Shown: positions 1 to 6,830, counted from the first letter of the stretch. The stretch is DNA of 11,821 nt from Candidatus Mediterraneibacter gallistercoris (GCA_019119745.1 DWWI01000262.1:1-11821), one strand, 5' to 3'. Numbers and translations are program-made. Notes: generated from the letters alone by a model not told the origin.

Positions 1-675
1 GGACTTCATGAGTTCAACCCGATGATGGGACATCGTGGATGCCGTCTGGCAGTCACATATCCGGAGATCGCAAAGATGCAGACAAGAGCTGTCATCCGTG
101 CGGCTATCAAAGTGAAAAACGCTCATCCGGACTGGAACATCGTTCCGGAGATCATGATCCCGCTTGTTGGAGATGTGAAAGAGCTGAAATATGTTAAGAA
201 ATTTGTTGTTGCTACAGCTGATGAAGAAATCGCAGCAGCTGGAAGCGATCTGAAGTACGAAGTTGGTACAATGATCGAGATCCCGAGAGCTGCACTTACA
301 GCTGACGAGATCGCAAAAGAAGCTGACTTCTTCTGCTTCGGTACAAACGACCTTACACAGATGACATACGGATTCTCCCGTGATGACGCTGGTAAGTTCC
401 TCAACGCTTACTATGACGCTAAGATCTTTGAGAACGATCCGTTCGCAAAACTGGATCAGACAGGCGTTGGCAAGCTGATGAAGATGGCTATCGAGTTAGG
501 AAAACCGGTTAATCCGAACCTGCATGTTGGTATCTGCGGCGAGCACGGCGGAGATCCGAGCTCTGTAGAGTTCTGCAACAGCATCGGACTTGACTATGTA
601 TCCTGCTCACCGTTCCGTGTACCGGTTGCAAGACTGGCAGCAGCTCAGGCAGCAATCGCTCAGAAGAACGCCTAA
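1..675 (+). CDS. ppdK: Pyruvate,phosphate dikinase, C-terminal part (5' end outside window)
   Basis: This is the C-terminal 224 residues of pyruvate,phosphate dikinase, a cytosolic enzyme interconverting pyruvate + ATP + phosphate and PEP + AMP + pyrophosphate. In clostridia it typically serves pyrophosphate-linked glycolysis. The reading frame is open from base 1 (GLHEFNP, then GHRGCRL), so the gene starts upstream. The visible part is the PEP/pyruvate-binding TIM-barrel domain. Counting from the first codon, Glu93 in MIEIPRAA, Asn116 in FGTNDLTQ and Cys179 in GICGEHGGD sit where Glu745, Asn768 and the catalytic Cys831 lie in the Clostridium symbiosum enzyme, with matching spacing. The domain therefore looks intact and active. 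The protein ends [14 protein letters not shown], like other family members. A strong terminator follows 39 bases after the stop, so ppdK is the last gene of its unit. The phosphohistidine and ATP-grasp domains lie outside the window. Confidence 0.97.
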   Translation, partial: GLHEFNPMMGHRGCRLAVTYPEIAKMQTRAVIRAAIKVKNAHPDWNIVPEIMIPLVGDVKELKYVKKFVVATADEEIAAAGSDLKYEVGTMIEIPRAALTADEIAKEADFFCFGTNDLTQMTYGFSRDDAGKFLNAYYDAKIFENDPFAKLDQTGVGKLMKMAIELGKPVNPNLHVGICGEHGGDPSSVEFCNSIGLDYVSCSPFRVPVARLAAAQAAIAQKNA

Positions 676-714
676 TCAGGAAAGACAGATTTACCATATC
701 GGGTAAGCTGTAAT

Positions 715-758
715 AAAAAGCCCCGTTGTACTACATTTGGTACGACGGGGCTTTTTTT
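715..758 (+). terminator. Intrinsic terminator of ppdK
   Basis: A 17-bp stem (715-731 with 740-756, core AGCCCCGTTGTAC/GTACGACGGGGCT, one G-U pair) closes an 8-base loop and runs directly into a T tract (752-758). The A run on the left arm pairs with the T tract. It separates ppdK from the phosphoesterase gene. Confidence 0.95.
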
Positions 759-845
759 GTTGCATTGGAGACAGGCAAATAAAGTAAAGTGCAGGAGAAA
801 GCTATGTTAAAACTCGGTTAACTCCGGAAAATCCTTCCTTTTTAA

Positions 846-854
846 TGATATAAT
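846..854 (+). promoter_or_regulatory. Probable extended -10 promoter for the phosphoesterase-yibE/F unit
   Basis: TGATATAAT is a perfect -10 hexamer (849-854) with the TGn extension, about 50 bases before the start codon. No good -35 lies at the expected distance (825-831 reads CGGAAAA), which fits an extended -10 promoter. A CCGGAA/TTCCGG pair (824-829 and 858-863) brackets it, but these hexamers are common here and I give them little weight. Confidence 0.6.
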
Positions 855-901
855 CTCTTCCGGACACAGAAGATATACTGAAATTTAGGAGGAAGAAGAC
901 A

Positions 902-2968
902 ATGAAGTGGAAAAAAGCAGCAATGGTCATACTGGCAGCTACGCTGGTCTGTCAGCCCATGAGTGTTTTTGCGGACGCTGCTCCGGATGGAATGACAGAT
1001 GCAAGTCAGACTGCAGCGGCACAGGGAGGAGCCTGGGAGGCATGGTGTGATAAATGGGAGACAATCAAAAATGACTGGACTCAGGTATCTATGTCACCGG
1101 GAGCTGATGAGACGCAGATGAACTTTGCGTGGTACAGCAAAGACGGTGAAAACACAGGATTTGTCTATGGAACAGAAAGCGATCTGAGCGACGGACAGGC
1201 AGTGGAGCCGGTACAGACGGCCGCACAGTCAGGGTATACGAGCAATAAAGTAACACTGAAGGACCTGCAGCCGGGAACAACTTACTACTATCAGGTAGAA
1301 GGAAAGGAGACGGCTTCTTTTACAACGGATGACGACACAAGTGATTTCAGCTTTATTTTCGTAGGAGACCCGCAGATCGGTTCTTCCAATGAGGAGAAGG
1401 CAAAGACGCCGGAAGATATCCAGAAACCGACATTCCTGACAGCTCAGTCAGAAGCGGTCCGCAATGATACGTTCAACTGGAATTATACGCTGAACAGAGC
1501 GTACGCGAAGACGGGTAACAAAGCAAACTTTATTCTCTCTTCGGGAGACCAGATCCAGACCAATGCAAAAAAAGTAGATGACAATACAATCAGCGAGACA
1601 GAGTATGCGGGATATTTAAGCCCGGAACTTATGAAGAATGTTCCGGTTGCCACAACTGTAGGTAATCACGACGCGGACAACGCCAATTACACCTATCACT
1701 TTAACACGGCAAATATGAGCAGCCTTGGCGATAACGGCTATGTCGGAGGCGACTATTACTTTACTTATGGAGATGCTCTGTTTATTATTCTGAATACACA
1801 GGATACAAACGTCAGCGAGCACAAACAGTTCATTGAGGAAACTGTGAATGCAAACCAGGACTGCAAATGGAGAATCGTAACGCTTCATCAGGATATCTAC
1901 GGTTCCGCTGAACACTCTAACGAGCCGGAGATTACCAACCTTCGATATAGCCTTGTTCCTATTTTTGAAGCCAATGATATTGATATCGTTCTGACCGGAC
2001 ATGACCACGCATATTCCAGATCAAAACTGCTCAAAGGCGGTCAGAGCACATACGAGTATACAGACGATGAGTTTGACGAGATGCTAGACAGAGATATGGA
2101 TGCAGGAGAAAATCCGGAGACCAGATTTGAGGCGCCGGGAAATATTCAGGATGATACAACTGATCCCGCAGAGCAGAAATATCTTGAGTATCTGCATTCT
2201 GTAATGGACGACGACGCGGTGGAAAGTCTGACAGACGGGCAGGATGCGGCAGTAAATCCGGAAGGAATTATGTACCTGACAGCCGGCTCTTCATCCGGAA
2301 GTAAGTACTATGATCTGGTTCCGAGACAGCAGACATATATTGCCAGCAGATGGCAGCAGGATGTGCCGACCTACTCTGTTATCGATGTGACAGAGACAAG
2401 TCTGACCCTGAATACATACCGGACAGACACAGATGAGAAGATTGATACCCAGTTTATGATTGTGAAGTCCGCAGATCACAGCCAGCTTTCCGGACTGATC
2501 GAGGAAGCAGGTGCCCTGAAGGAAGATGACTACACTGCAGACAGTTTCAGTGCACTGCAGCAGGCTCTGGAAGCGGCTAAGACTGTAAATGACAACGCGC
2601 AGGCAACAGAGGAAGAGCTGTCAAATGCATATACAGCGCTTAAGAGCGCTATGGATGCTCTTGAGAAAAAAGCGACACAGGGTCCGGCAGATACAGAAGA
2701 CCCCTCAGATCCTTCGGGAACACAGGGCGGGACAACAGACCCGACACAGGATCCGACTACACAGGATCCGACCACACAGAATCCCGCCACACAGAATCCG
2801 ACAGGACAGACAACAGATACAAAAGCGCCGGGGGTAAATGCAAAGCCGCAGACAACAAAACCTGTACAAACAGGAGATTCCACAAATGTGGTGATACCTG
2901 CAGCAGTACTTGCAGCCGCTGCAGCGATAGGCGGAACAACAATATATATCAGGAGAAAAAAGAAATAA
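902..2968 (+). CDS. Secreted, cell-wall-anchored purple-acid-phosphatase-like metallophosphoesterase with FIVAR domain
   Basis: A 688-residue exported phosphoesterase; the substrate is unknown. A signal peptide (about 1-25, ending VFADA) is followed by a fibronectin-III-like, purple acid phosphatase N-terminal domain (about 58-142, motif LQPGTTYYYQV). The calcineurin-like domain (about 149-375) carries GDPQ (Asp156), SGDQ (Asp216), GNHD (Asn255, His256), TLHQ (His329) and GHDH (His367, His369), a full set of dinuclear-metal ligands except that the PAP motif-II tyrosine is Gln219. A helical FIVAR-type module (about 528-592) leads to a Thr/Pro/Gln/Asp linker with a tandem repeat. The C terminus is a sortase-type signal: VQTGD (655-659), a hydrophobic segment, then RRKKK. 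The start is fixed by AGGAGGA at 887-893, 8 bases before the ATG. One base separates its stop from yibE/F. Phosphatase activity on nucleotides or phosphoesters outside the cell is plausible but inferred. Confidence 0.92.
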   Translation: MKWKKAAMVILAATLVCQPMSVFADAAPDGMTDASQTAAAQGGAWEAWCDKWETIKNDWTQVSMSPGADETQMNFAWYSKDGENTGFVYGTESDLSDGQAVEPVQTAAQSGYTSNKVTLKDLQPGTTYYYQVEGKETASFTTDDDTSDFSFIFVGDPQIGSSNEEKAKTPEDIQKPTFLTAQSEAVRNDTFNWNYTLNRAYAKTGNKANFILSSGDQIQTNAKKVDDNTISETEYAGYLSPELMKNVPVATTVGNHDADNANYTYHFNTANMSSLGDNGYVGGDYYFTYGDALFIILNTQDTNVSEHKQFIEETVNANQDCKWRIVTLHQDIYGSAEHSNEPEITNLRYSLVPIFEANDIDIVLTGHDHAYSRSKLLKGGQSTYEYTDDEFDEMLDRDMDAGENPETRFEAPGNIQDDTTDPAEQKYLEYLHSVMDDDAVESLTDGQDAAVNPEGIMYLTAGSSSGSKYYDLVPRQQTYIASRWQQDVPTYSVIDVTETSLTLNTYRTDTDEKIDTQFMIVKSADHSQLSGLIEEAGALKEDDYTADSFSALQQALEAAKTVNDNAQATEEELSNAYTALKSAMDALEKKATQGPADTEDPSDPSGTQGGTTDPTQDPTTQDPTTQNPATQNPTGQTTDTKAPGVNAKPQTTKPVQTGDSTNVVIPAAVLAAAAAIGGTTIYIRRKKK
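2744..2803 (+). repeat. Four tandem 15-base units in the linker of the phosphoesterase
   Basis: Four imperfect copies of a 15-base unit (consensus ACACAGGATCCGACC) begin at 2744, 2759, 2774 and 2789. They encode TQDPT, TQDPT, TQNPA and TQNPT (residues 615-634). The in-frame unit lets the linker between the FIVAR module and the wall anchor change length by slippage without breaking the frame, as is common in wall-spanning regions of surface proteins. Confidence 0.9.
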
Positions 2969-2969
2969 G

Positions 2970-4109
2970 ATGCATATTCTCCGCAGACATAAAAGACATC
3001 TGATTATACTTCTGATAACGGTTTTATTTGCGGTATTTCTGATCCAATATAATCAGATCGACCGTGTCGGCCTTTATGATACAGAAGGAAAGACGTTTGA
3101 AAAAGCAAGAGTCGTGGATATTGTCGAAGATAATGAGACGGAATCCGGGAATCAGATAGGAAATCAGATCGTATCTCTTGAACTTTTAACCGGAGATTAT
3201 AAAGGAAATACAGTAGAAGCAGTGAGCTCGTCCAGTTATCTCTACGGAGCTCACTGTGAGGTAGGGATGAGAGTCATCGCTGAAGTAAATGAAAGTGATG
3301 ACTCTCTCTATGTTACAGTGTTCAGTCAGGACCGGACGTGGATACTGTATGCGATTGTATTCTTGTTTCTGGTTACTTTATGCATAATCGGAGGGAGACA
3401 GGGCTTTAATTCCGCCATAGCTCTTGTGTTTACTTTCGTGTGCATTGTGTTTCTGTTTCTCCCCATGATATACAGAGGAATTTCTCCTGTTTTGGCCGCG
3501 GCCGCTGTGGCGGTGCTGACTACATTTGTTACCATGTATCTGATCGGCGGCCTTTCAAGCAAAAGTATAACATCCATGATCGGGACGGTAGCGGGCGTCG
3601 GGATATCGGCAGTGCTTGCTGTTGTGTTTGGAAAGATAGCAGGCATTTCCGGCTATAATGTTTCAGATATTGAACAGCTTGAGTATGTGGGACAGATGAC
3701 AAATGTGAGAATAGGGGAACTGCTTTATGCAGGGATCCTGATTTCTGCGCTGGGCGCGGTTATGGACGTTGCGATGTCCGTTGCATCCACGATCAGTGAA
3801 ATACATTTCAGAAACCCGCAGCTGAGCCGGAAAGAACTTTTCACTTCCGGAATACGTGTCGGAAAAGATATGATGGGAACAATGTCCAATACACTGATAC
3901 TGGCTTTTACGGGAAGTTCTATCAACACGCTTGTGTTTATGTATGTTTATGGGTATGGTATTGTCCAGATTACCAATATGTACTCAATCGGAATTGAGAT
4001 TATACAGGGAATTGCATCCACTATGGGAGTGATCCTTACAGTACCTATTGTATCTGTGATCAGTGCGTGGCATCTCAAATGGAAAAAAGAAGCGAAAGAA
4101 AGAAAATAA
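2970..4109 (+). CDS. YibE/F-family multi-pass membrane protein
   Basis: A 379-residue integral membrane protein of the YibE/F family, whose biochemical role is not established. It has an N-terminal anchor helix (about 8-26), then a beta-rich extracytoplasmic domain (about 40-118: KARVVDIVEDN, LLTGDYKGN, VGMRVIAEVN). About seven further membrane helices follow between 124 and 368, with a Lys/Glu-rich cytoplasmic end. Family hallmarks visible are LGAVMDVAMS (261-270) and GKDMMGTMSNTLILAF (298-313). The ATG lies one base after the phosphoesterase stop. The only ribosome site, AGGAG at 2951-2955, sits inside the upstream gene 14 bases before the ATG, so translation is probably coupled. Some Firmicutes carry two adjacent family genes; here there is one, followed by a hairpin. 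Its partnership with a surface phosphoesterase suggests a role at the cell envelope, but this is inference. Confidence 0.9.
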   Translation: MHILRRHKRHLIILLITVLFAVFLIQYNQIDRVGLYDTEGKTFEKARVVDIVEDNETESGNQIGNQIVSLELLTGDYKGNTVEAVSSSSYLYGAHCEVGMRVIAEVNESDDSLYVTVFSQDRTWILYAIVFLFLVTLCIIGGRQGFNSAIALVFTFVCIVFLFLPMIYRGISPVLAAAAVAVLTTFVTMYLIGGLSSKSITSMIGTVAGVGISAVLAVVFGKIAGISGYNVSDIEQLEYVGQMTNVRIGELLYAGILISALGAVMDVAMSVASTISEIHFRNPQLSRKELFTSGIRVGKDMMGTMSNTLILAFTGSSINTLVFMYVYGYGIVQITNMYSIGIEIIQGIASTMGVILTVPIVSVISAWHLKWKKEAKERK

Positions 4110-4122
4110 TGTATTAATGAGA

Positions 4123-4153
4123 GCGGCTGTATATTTGTACAGCCGCCGGTTTA
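4123..4153. terminator. Hairpin between convergent yibE/F and xre genes
   Basis: A perfect 9-bp stem GCGGCTGTA/TACAGCCGC (4123-4131 and 4138-4146) encloses a 6-base loop. It lies between two convergent genes and so could serve both strands. The T tracts are weak on each side (CGGTTTATAATTT on the plus strand), so efficiency is uncertain. On the minus strand it begins four bases after the xre stop codon. Confidence 0.65.
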
Positions 4154-4411
4154 TAATTTCTGTCTGGTACTGCCTTCAATCAGTTCATCATATGTAATTT
4201 CCAATACTTCGCAGAGCGCTTTCAGTTCGATATCTGTTACATATCGTTTATTTGTCTCAATCCGTGTGATGACGTTTTTATCAATATCGTATCCGTTTAA
4301 CTGAAGTTTGTATGCAAGCATCCGCTGAGAGTACTTGCGCTGTTTGCGGTATTCGATCAGATTTTTACTGATCAGATTCTTTTCACCTGTATTTTTCTTT
4401 GGTTTTGGCAT
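4151..4411 (-). CDS. Small Xre-family helix-turn-helix regulator
   Basis: An 86-residue protein that is essentially one Xre/HTH_3 DNA-binding domain (about residues 16-77). Features are NLIEYRKQRKYSQRMLAYKL for the first helices, VITRIETNKRYVTD in the recognition-helix region, and LKALCEVLEITYDELIEG closing the domain. There is no ligand-binding or dimerisation extension, a size typical of phage-repressor-like and stand-alone regulators. The ATG is preceded by AAGGAG (minus strand; plus 4420-4425, 8 bases upstream), fixing the start. It is transcribed away from a small membrane-protein gene, and the shared region contains symmetric sequences suitable as its operators. Repression of the neighbour and of itself is the simplest model, but this is inference. 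Confidence 0.9.
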   Translation of the reverse strand: MPKPKKNTGEKNLISKNLIEYRKQRKYSQRMLAYKLQLNGYDIDKNVITRIETNKRYVTDIELKALCEVLEITYDELIEGSTRQKL

Positions 4412-4437
4412 GAACTCCGCTCCTTTTCTTTTATAAG

Positions 4438-4510
4438 TGTCTCAATTTCTGCACTGTTTTTCTTGATTTTATATAAAATGAACAGTATAATCGGTTGTAA
4501 AAATGAGACA
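4438..4510. promoter_or_regulatory. Candidate operators in the divergent xre / membrane-protein control region
   Basis: Three nested symmetries lie between the divergent genes. The first is a perfect 14-bp palindrome ATTTTATATAAAAT (4466-4479). The second is ACTGTT (4453-4458) with AACAGT (4481-4486). The third is an outer pair TGTCTCA (4438-4444) and TGAGACA (4504-4510), matching 10 of 11 when extended inward. The palindrome fills most of the spacer of the plus-strand promoter, so a protein bound there would block RNA polymerase. Binding by the adjacent Xre protein is inferred from position. Confidence 0.5.
4463..4491 (+). promoter_or_regulatory. Sigma-A-type promoter for the small membrane-protein gene
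   Basis: TTGATT (4463-4468), a 17-base spacer and a perfect TATAAT (4486-4491) give a strong vegetative promoter. Transcription would start near 4498, so the upstream in-frame ATG at 4503 would lie at the very 5' end of the message without a ribosome site. This supports translation from 4524. Confidence 0.8.
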
Positions 4511-4523
4511 AAAAGGAGCAGAT

Positions 4524-4961
4524 ATGGCAAAAAGCAACAAACTGAAGAAATGTCTTATGTTTATCGGGGCTGCTGCTGTATGTTTTTTGTTTTTCGCAGT
4601 CTTCCCGGTATTATATAAATACTATAAATATGACAATTCCGGGGTGCCTGACGCAGTAAGCAGTACAACTGACGGTTTGGAATGCAGACTGACTGTTACA
4701 GCTAATGCTTCACGCATTGAAGACAGGAAAGCATTTGCCGATGAGATATTCGGGATGTGCCGCTCAAACTCGTTCCGGACCGTCAAGCTCTCGACAGATG
4801 TGACAGGCTGGCCTTCCATGCTGGATGTGACTGTCTATCTGCACCGATATGATATCGGACGCAGTGAGCCTGAAATGAGGATACGCTATATTCCGCCGGA
4901 TAACAGAGGGGTATATAATATCAGGGACGACGGGGATAAATACCGGATAATTATTGAATGA
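4524..4961 (+). CDS. Small single-pass membrane protein of unknown function
   Basis: A 145-residue protein I do not recognise as a named family. A basic N terminus (KSNKLKK) and one hydrophobic helix (about 10-30, LMFIGAAAVCFLFFAVF) precede a soluble domain of about 110 residues that should face outward. The domain mixes strands and a helix: LECRLTVTANASR, KAFADEIFGMCRSNSF, MLDVTVYLHRYDI and EMRIRYIPPD. The last strand, YRIIIE, ends at the stop codon. I chose the ATG at 4524 because AAAAGGAG (4511-4518) lies 5 bases before it. The in-frame ATG at 4503 overlaps the expected transcript start. The gene is alone on its transcript, faces away from an Xre regulator gene and is followed by a terminator. 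It is probably envelope-associated; nothing in the sequence shows an enzymatic site. Confidence 0.8.
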   Translation: MAKSNKLKKCLMFIGAAAVCFLFFAVFPVLYKYYKYDNSGVPDAVSSTTDGLECRLTVTANASRIEDRKAFADEIFGMCRSNSFRTVKLSTDVTGWPSMLDVTVYLHRYDIGRSEPEMRIRYIPPDNRGVYNIRDDGDKYRIIIE

Positions 4962-4979
4962 CACGGTTCGGTCATTCCG

Positions 4980-5025
4980 GTGATTTCTGCCGGCTTAATT
5001 GTTTTGGCCAAAATCACATTTTTTT
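4980..5025 (+). terminator. Probable terminator of the small membrane-protein gene
   Basis: GTGATTT (4980-4986) pairs with AAATCAC (5011-5017). Further TG/CA and CC/GG pairs inside leave a small bulge and mismatch, and seven T residues follow at 5019-5025. The loop side contains the 12-bp palindrome TTTTGGCCAAAA (5002-5013), which could instead form an alternative fold. Confidence 0.6.
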
Positions 5026-5112
5026 ATTATCTTCTTCATAATTCCGTCACAAATATCTTTTATCTTATGTAGTGTAAAAAAGAAAAAGATCCAATAAGGA
5101 CGCAGGAGGAAA

Positions 5113-5118
5113 AGAGGA
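5113..5118 (+). promoter_or_regulatory. Ribosome binding site of the HtrA gene, with a second SD-like site upstream
   Basis: Two purine-rich sites precede the start codon at 5127: AGGAGG (5104-5109, 17 bases away, too far for normal use) and AGAGGA (5113-5118, 8 bases away). The nearer, weaker site is probably the functional one. I found no convincing promoter in 5026-5100; TATTAT at 5025-5030 is a possible -10 but lacks a good -35. Confidence 0.55.
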
Positions 5119-5126
5119 ATAATATT

Positions 5127-6680
5127 ATGAGTGAACAATTTTATGATGATAATAATAAAGAGAATAAGAACAATGAGTATCATTTTACCGGCGAACAGCT
5201 GAATCAGGTTTCACAGGATGCCGCATCACAGAACACGGCGTCAGAAAACGGCGCCGGACAGAGCAGTGCGGCTCAGAATAGTGCGGGTACATCACAGAAC
5301 AATCAGGAAAAGGGCGCCGCGTATCAGAACAGCACATATTACGGGACATACCAGAATGCAGGCGGGCAGAACCCGGACAGCCAGAATAACGGCATTCACA
5401 ATACCGGTTTTCATAGCGGAGCATCAGGCCATGCAAAGAAGACAAAGAAGCCTATGACAACCGGAAAGAAATGGGCGGCTGTTGTATCGATGGCGCTGGT
5501 ATTCGGACTGATAGCGGGCGGCACAATGTTCGGCGTTAATTCACTGGGCAGCTACATTACAGGAAACGGCAGAGGCAGCAATGCACAGCTTGCGCAGACA
5601 CAGACAACAGGCAGCGGCGGTTCAGAGTCGGATTCTTCTTCCGAGAGCGGAACCGGAACAGTTGCTTCTGTTGCGGAAAATGCAATGCCGTCATTGGTTA
5701 CCATTTCTACTATGTCAGTTGAAGAAATGAGAAACTTCTTCGGAGGGACACAGCAGTATGAGGTACAGGGCGCCGGAACCGGCGTTATTGTCGGACAGAA
5801 TGACAAAGAACTTCTGATCGCTACCAACAATCATGTGGTCGAGGGAGCGACAAGCCTTTCCGTAGGTTTTATTGATGAACAGAGTGTAGAAGGTCAGGTA
5901 AAAGGAACAGATGTTGACAATGACCTTGCGGTTGTAGCTGTAAAGCTTTCCGATATCCCGGATGATACAATGAATCAGATCAAGGTCGCTACAGTCGGCG
6001 ATTCCGATGATCTGAAGCTGGGAGATCAGGTTGTTGCGATCGGTAATGCACTCGGTTACGGACAGTCTGTAACAAGCGGATATGTAAGTGCACTTGACCG
6101 TGACCTGACTCTGACAGATGAGAGCGGCAACACGATTACTTCTACAGGACTGATCCAGACAGATGCAGCAATCAATTCAGGAAACAGCGGCGGCGCTCTT
6201 CTGAATATGAAAGGTGAACTGATCGGTATTAATGAAGCGAAAAGTTCAAGTACATCCACAGGAGCATCTGTAGATAATATCGGATTTGCAATCCCGATCG
6301 ATAAGGCTCAGAGCAGTCTTCAGGAAATGATGAATCTTGAGACAAGGGATAAAGTAGATGCAAGTCAGGCTTCCTATATGGGTATCCAGGGACAGGATGT
6401 ATCCACCGAGGCAAGTGAACTTTACGGTGTTCCGGAAGGAGCTGTAGTTGTAAAAGTTGTAGACGGAAGCCCGGCAGATAAAGCCGGAATCAAGCAGGGC
6501 GATATCATTACCGAACTGGACGGACGTACAGTGAGCAGCATGTCACAGCTGCAGGATACACTTCAGTACTACGCAGCAGGCGAGAAAGTAGATGTGGTAG
6601 TACAGCGTTCAGGAGATAACGGCTATGAAGCACAGACACTGAGCATTACTCTCGGATCTGCGGCAGATGCACAGAAGTAA
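5127..6680 (+). CDS. Membrane-anchored HtrA/DegP-type serine protease with PDZ domain
   Basis: A 517-residue envelope quality-control protease (S1C, trypsin-like). The chain opens with about 105 residues rich in Asn, Gln, Ser, Gly and Ala, then a basic patch and a membrane helix (about 115-138), so the catalytic part lies outside the membrane. A Ser/Gly linker leads to the protease domain (about 178-405) with the full triad: His236 in TNNHVVEG, Asp266 in DNDLAVV and Ser354 in GNSGGALL. One PDZ domain (about 416-510) carries the loop-like YMGIQG and GSPADKAGIKQGDIITELDG. The architecture (cytoplasmic tail, one helix, protease, one PDZ) is that of Firmicute HtrA/HtrB. It is expected to degrade misfolded secreted proteins; it has its own upstream terminator and a downstream hairpin, so it is probably monocistronic. 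The long cytoplasmic tail is the unusual part. Confidence 0.96.
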   Translation: MSEQFYDDNNKENKNNEYHFTGEQLNQVSQDAASQNTASENGAGQSSAAQNSAGTSQNNQEKGAAYQNSTYYGTYQNAGGQNPDSQNNGIHNTGFHSGASGHAKKTKKPMTTGKKWAAVVSMALVFGLIAGGTMFGVNSLGSYITGNGRGSNAQLAQTQTTGSGGSESDSSSESGTGTVASVAENAMPSLVTISTMSVEEMRNFFGGTQQYEVQGAGTGVIVGQNDKELLIATNNHVVEGATSLSVGFIDEQSVEGQVKGTDVDNDLAVVAVKLSDIPDDTMNQIKVATVGDSDDLKLGDQVVAIGNALGYGQSVTSGYVSALDRDLTLTDESGNTITSTGLIQTDAAINSGNSGGALLNMKGELIGINEAKSSSTSTGASVDNIGFAIPIDKAQSSLQEMMNLETRDKVDASQASYMGIQGQDVSTEASELYGVPEGAVVVKVVDGSPADKAGIKQGDIITELDGRTVSSMSQLQDTLQYYAAGEKVDVVVQRSGDNGYEAQTLSITLGSAADAQK

Positions 6681-6695
6681 ATAAAATATAAGACT

Positions 6696-6727
6696 CAGAG
6701 GCAGCGGAATCAGTATCGCTGCCTTTG
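6696..6727 (+). terminator. Hairpin terminator after the HtrA gene
   Basis: AGGCAGCG (6699-6706) pairs with CGCTGCCT (6717-6724) around a 10-base loop, and CAG/TTG pairs (one G-U) extend the stem outward to 6696 and 6727. The downstream tract (TTTGCTATAT) is poor in T, so termination may be partial. Confidence 0.6.
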
Positions 6728-6765
6728 CTATATCCGGAATCTTTTGGAATTTTAAGAATCAGCTC

Positions 6766-6795
6766 TTGACAGGGGAAAGGTATTTCCTGCATGAT
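6766..6795 (+). promoter_or_regulatory. Promoter of the tetR gene with a candidate operator in its spacer
   Basis: A perfect TTGACA (6766-6771) is followed after 18 bases by CATGAT (6790-6795, four of six matching TATAAT). The spacer holds GGAAA (6774-6778) and TTTCC (6783-6787) separated by GGTA. TetR-family proteins commonly repress their own promoters from such sites; that use here is inferred. Confidence 0.5.
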
Positions 6796-6830
6796 GGATA
6801 AAGATACATACAGGACAGGAGCAGATACAG

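Noticed and set aside
691..706. Small TTACC/GGTAA hairpin just before the ppdK terminator
   Set aside because: A five-pair AT-rich stem without a T run. The adjacent 17-bp terminator explains the region.
804..821. Five-codon reading frame (MLKLG) with a good AGGAG site upstream of the phosphoesterase
   Set aside because: It lies upstream of the best promoter (TGATATAAT at 846-854), so it would not be on the message. No convincing earlier promoter is visible and the peptide is too short to judge.
824..863. CCGGAA/TTCCGG pair bracketing the phosphoesterase promoter as an operator
   Set aside because: TCCGGA-type hexamers occur many times in this window, including inside coding regions, so the coincidence is weak.
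2530..2883. Long minus-strand reading frame opposite the end of the phosphoesterase
   Set aside because: It is low in complexity, mirrors the Thr/Pro/Gln repeat of the real gene, and has no plausible protein features. It is a by-product of the biased codon use.
5218..5457. Overlapping reading frames on both strands within the 5' part of the HtrA gene
   Set aside because: They are Arg/His- or Ser/Cys-rich shadows of the repetitive Asn/Gln tail with no ribosome sites. The HtrA frame has clear domain support.
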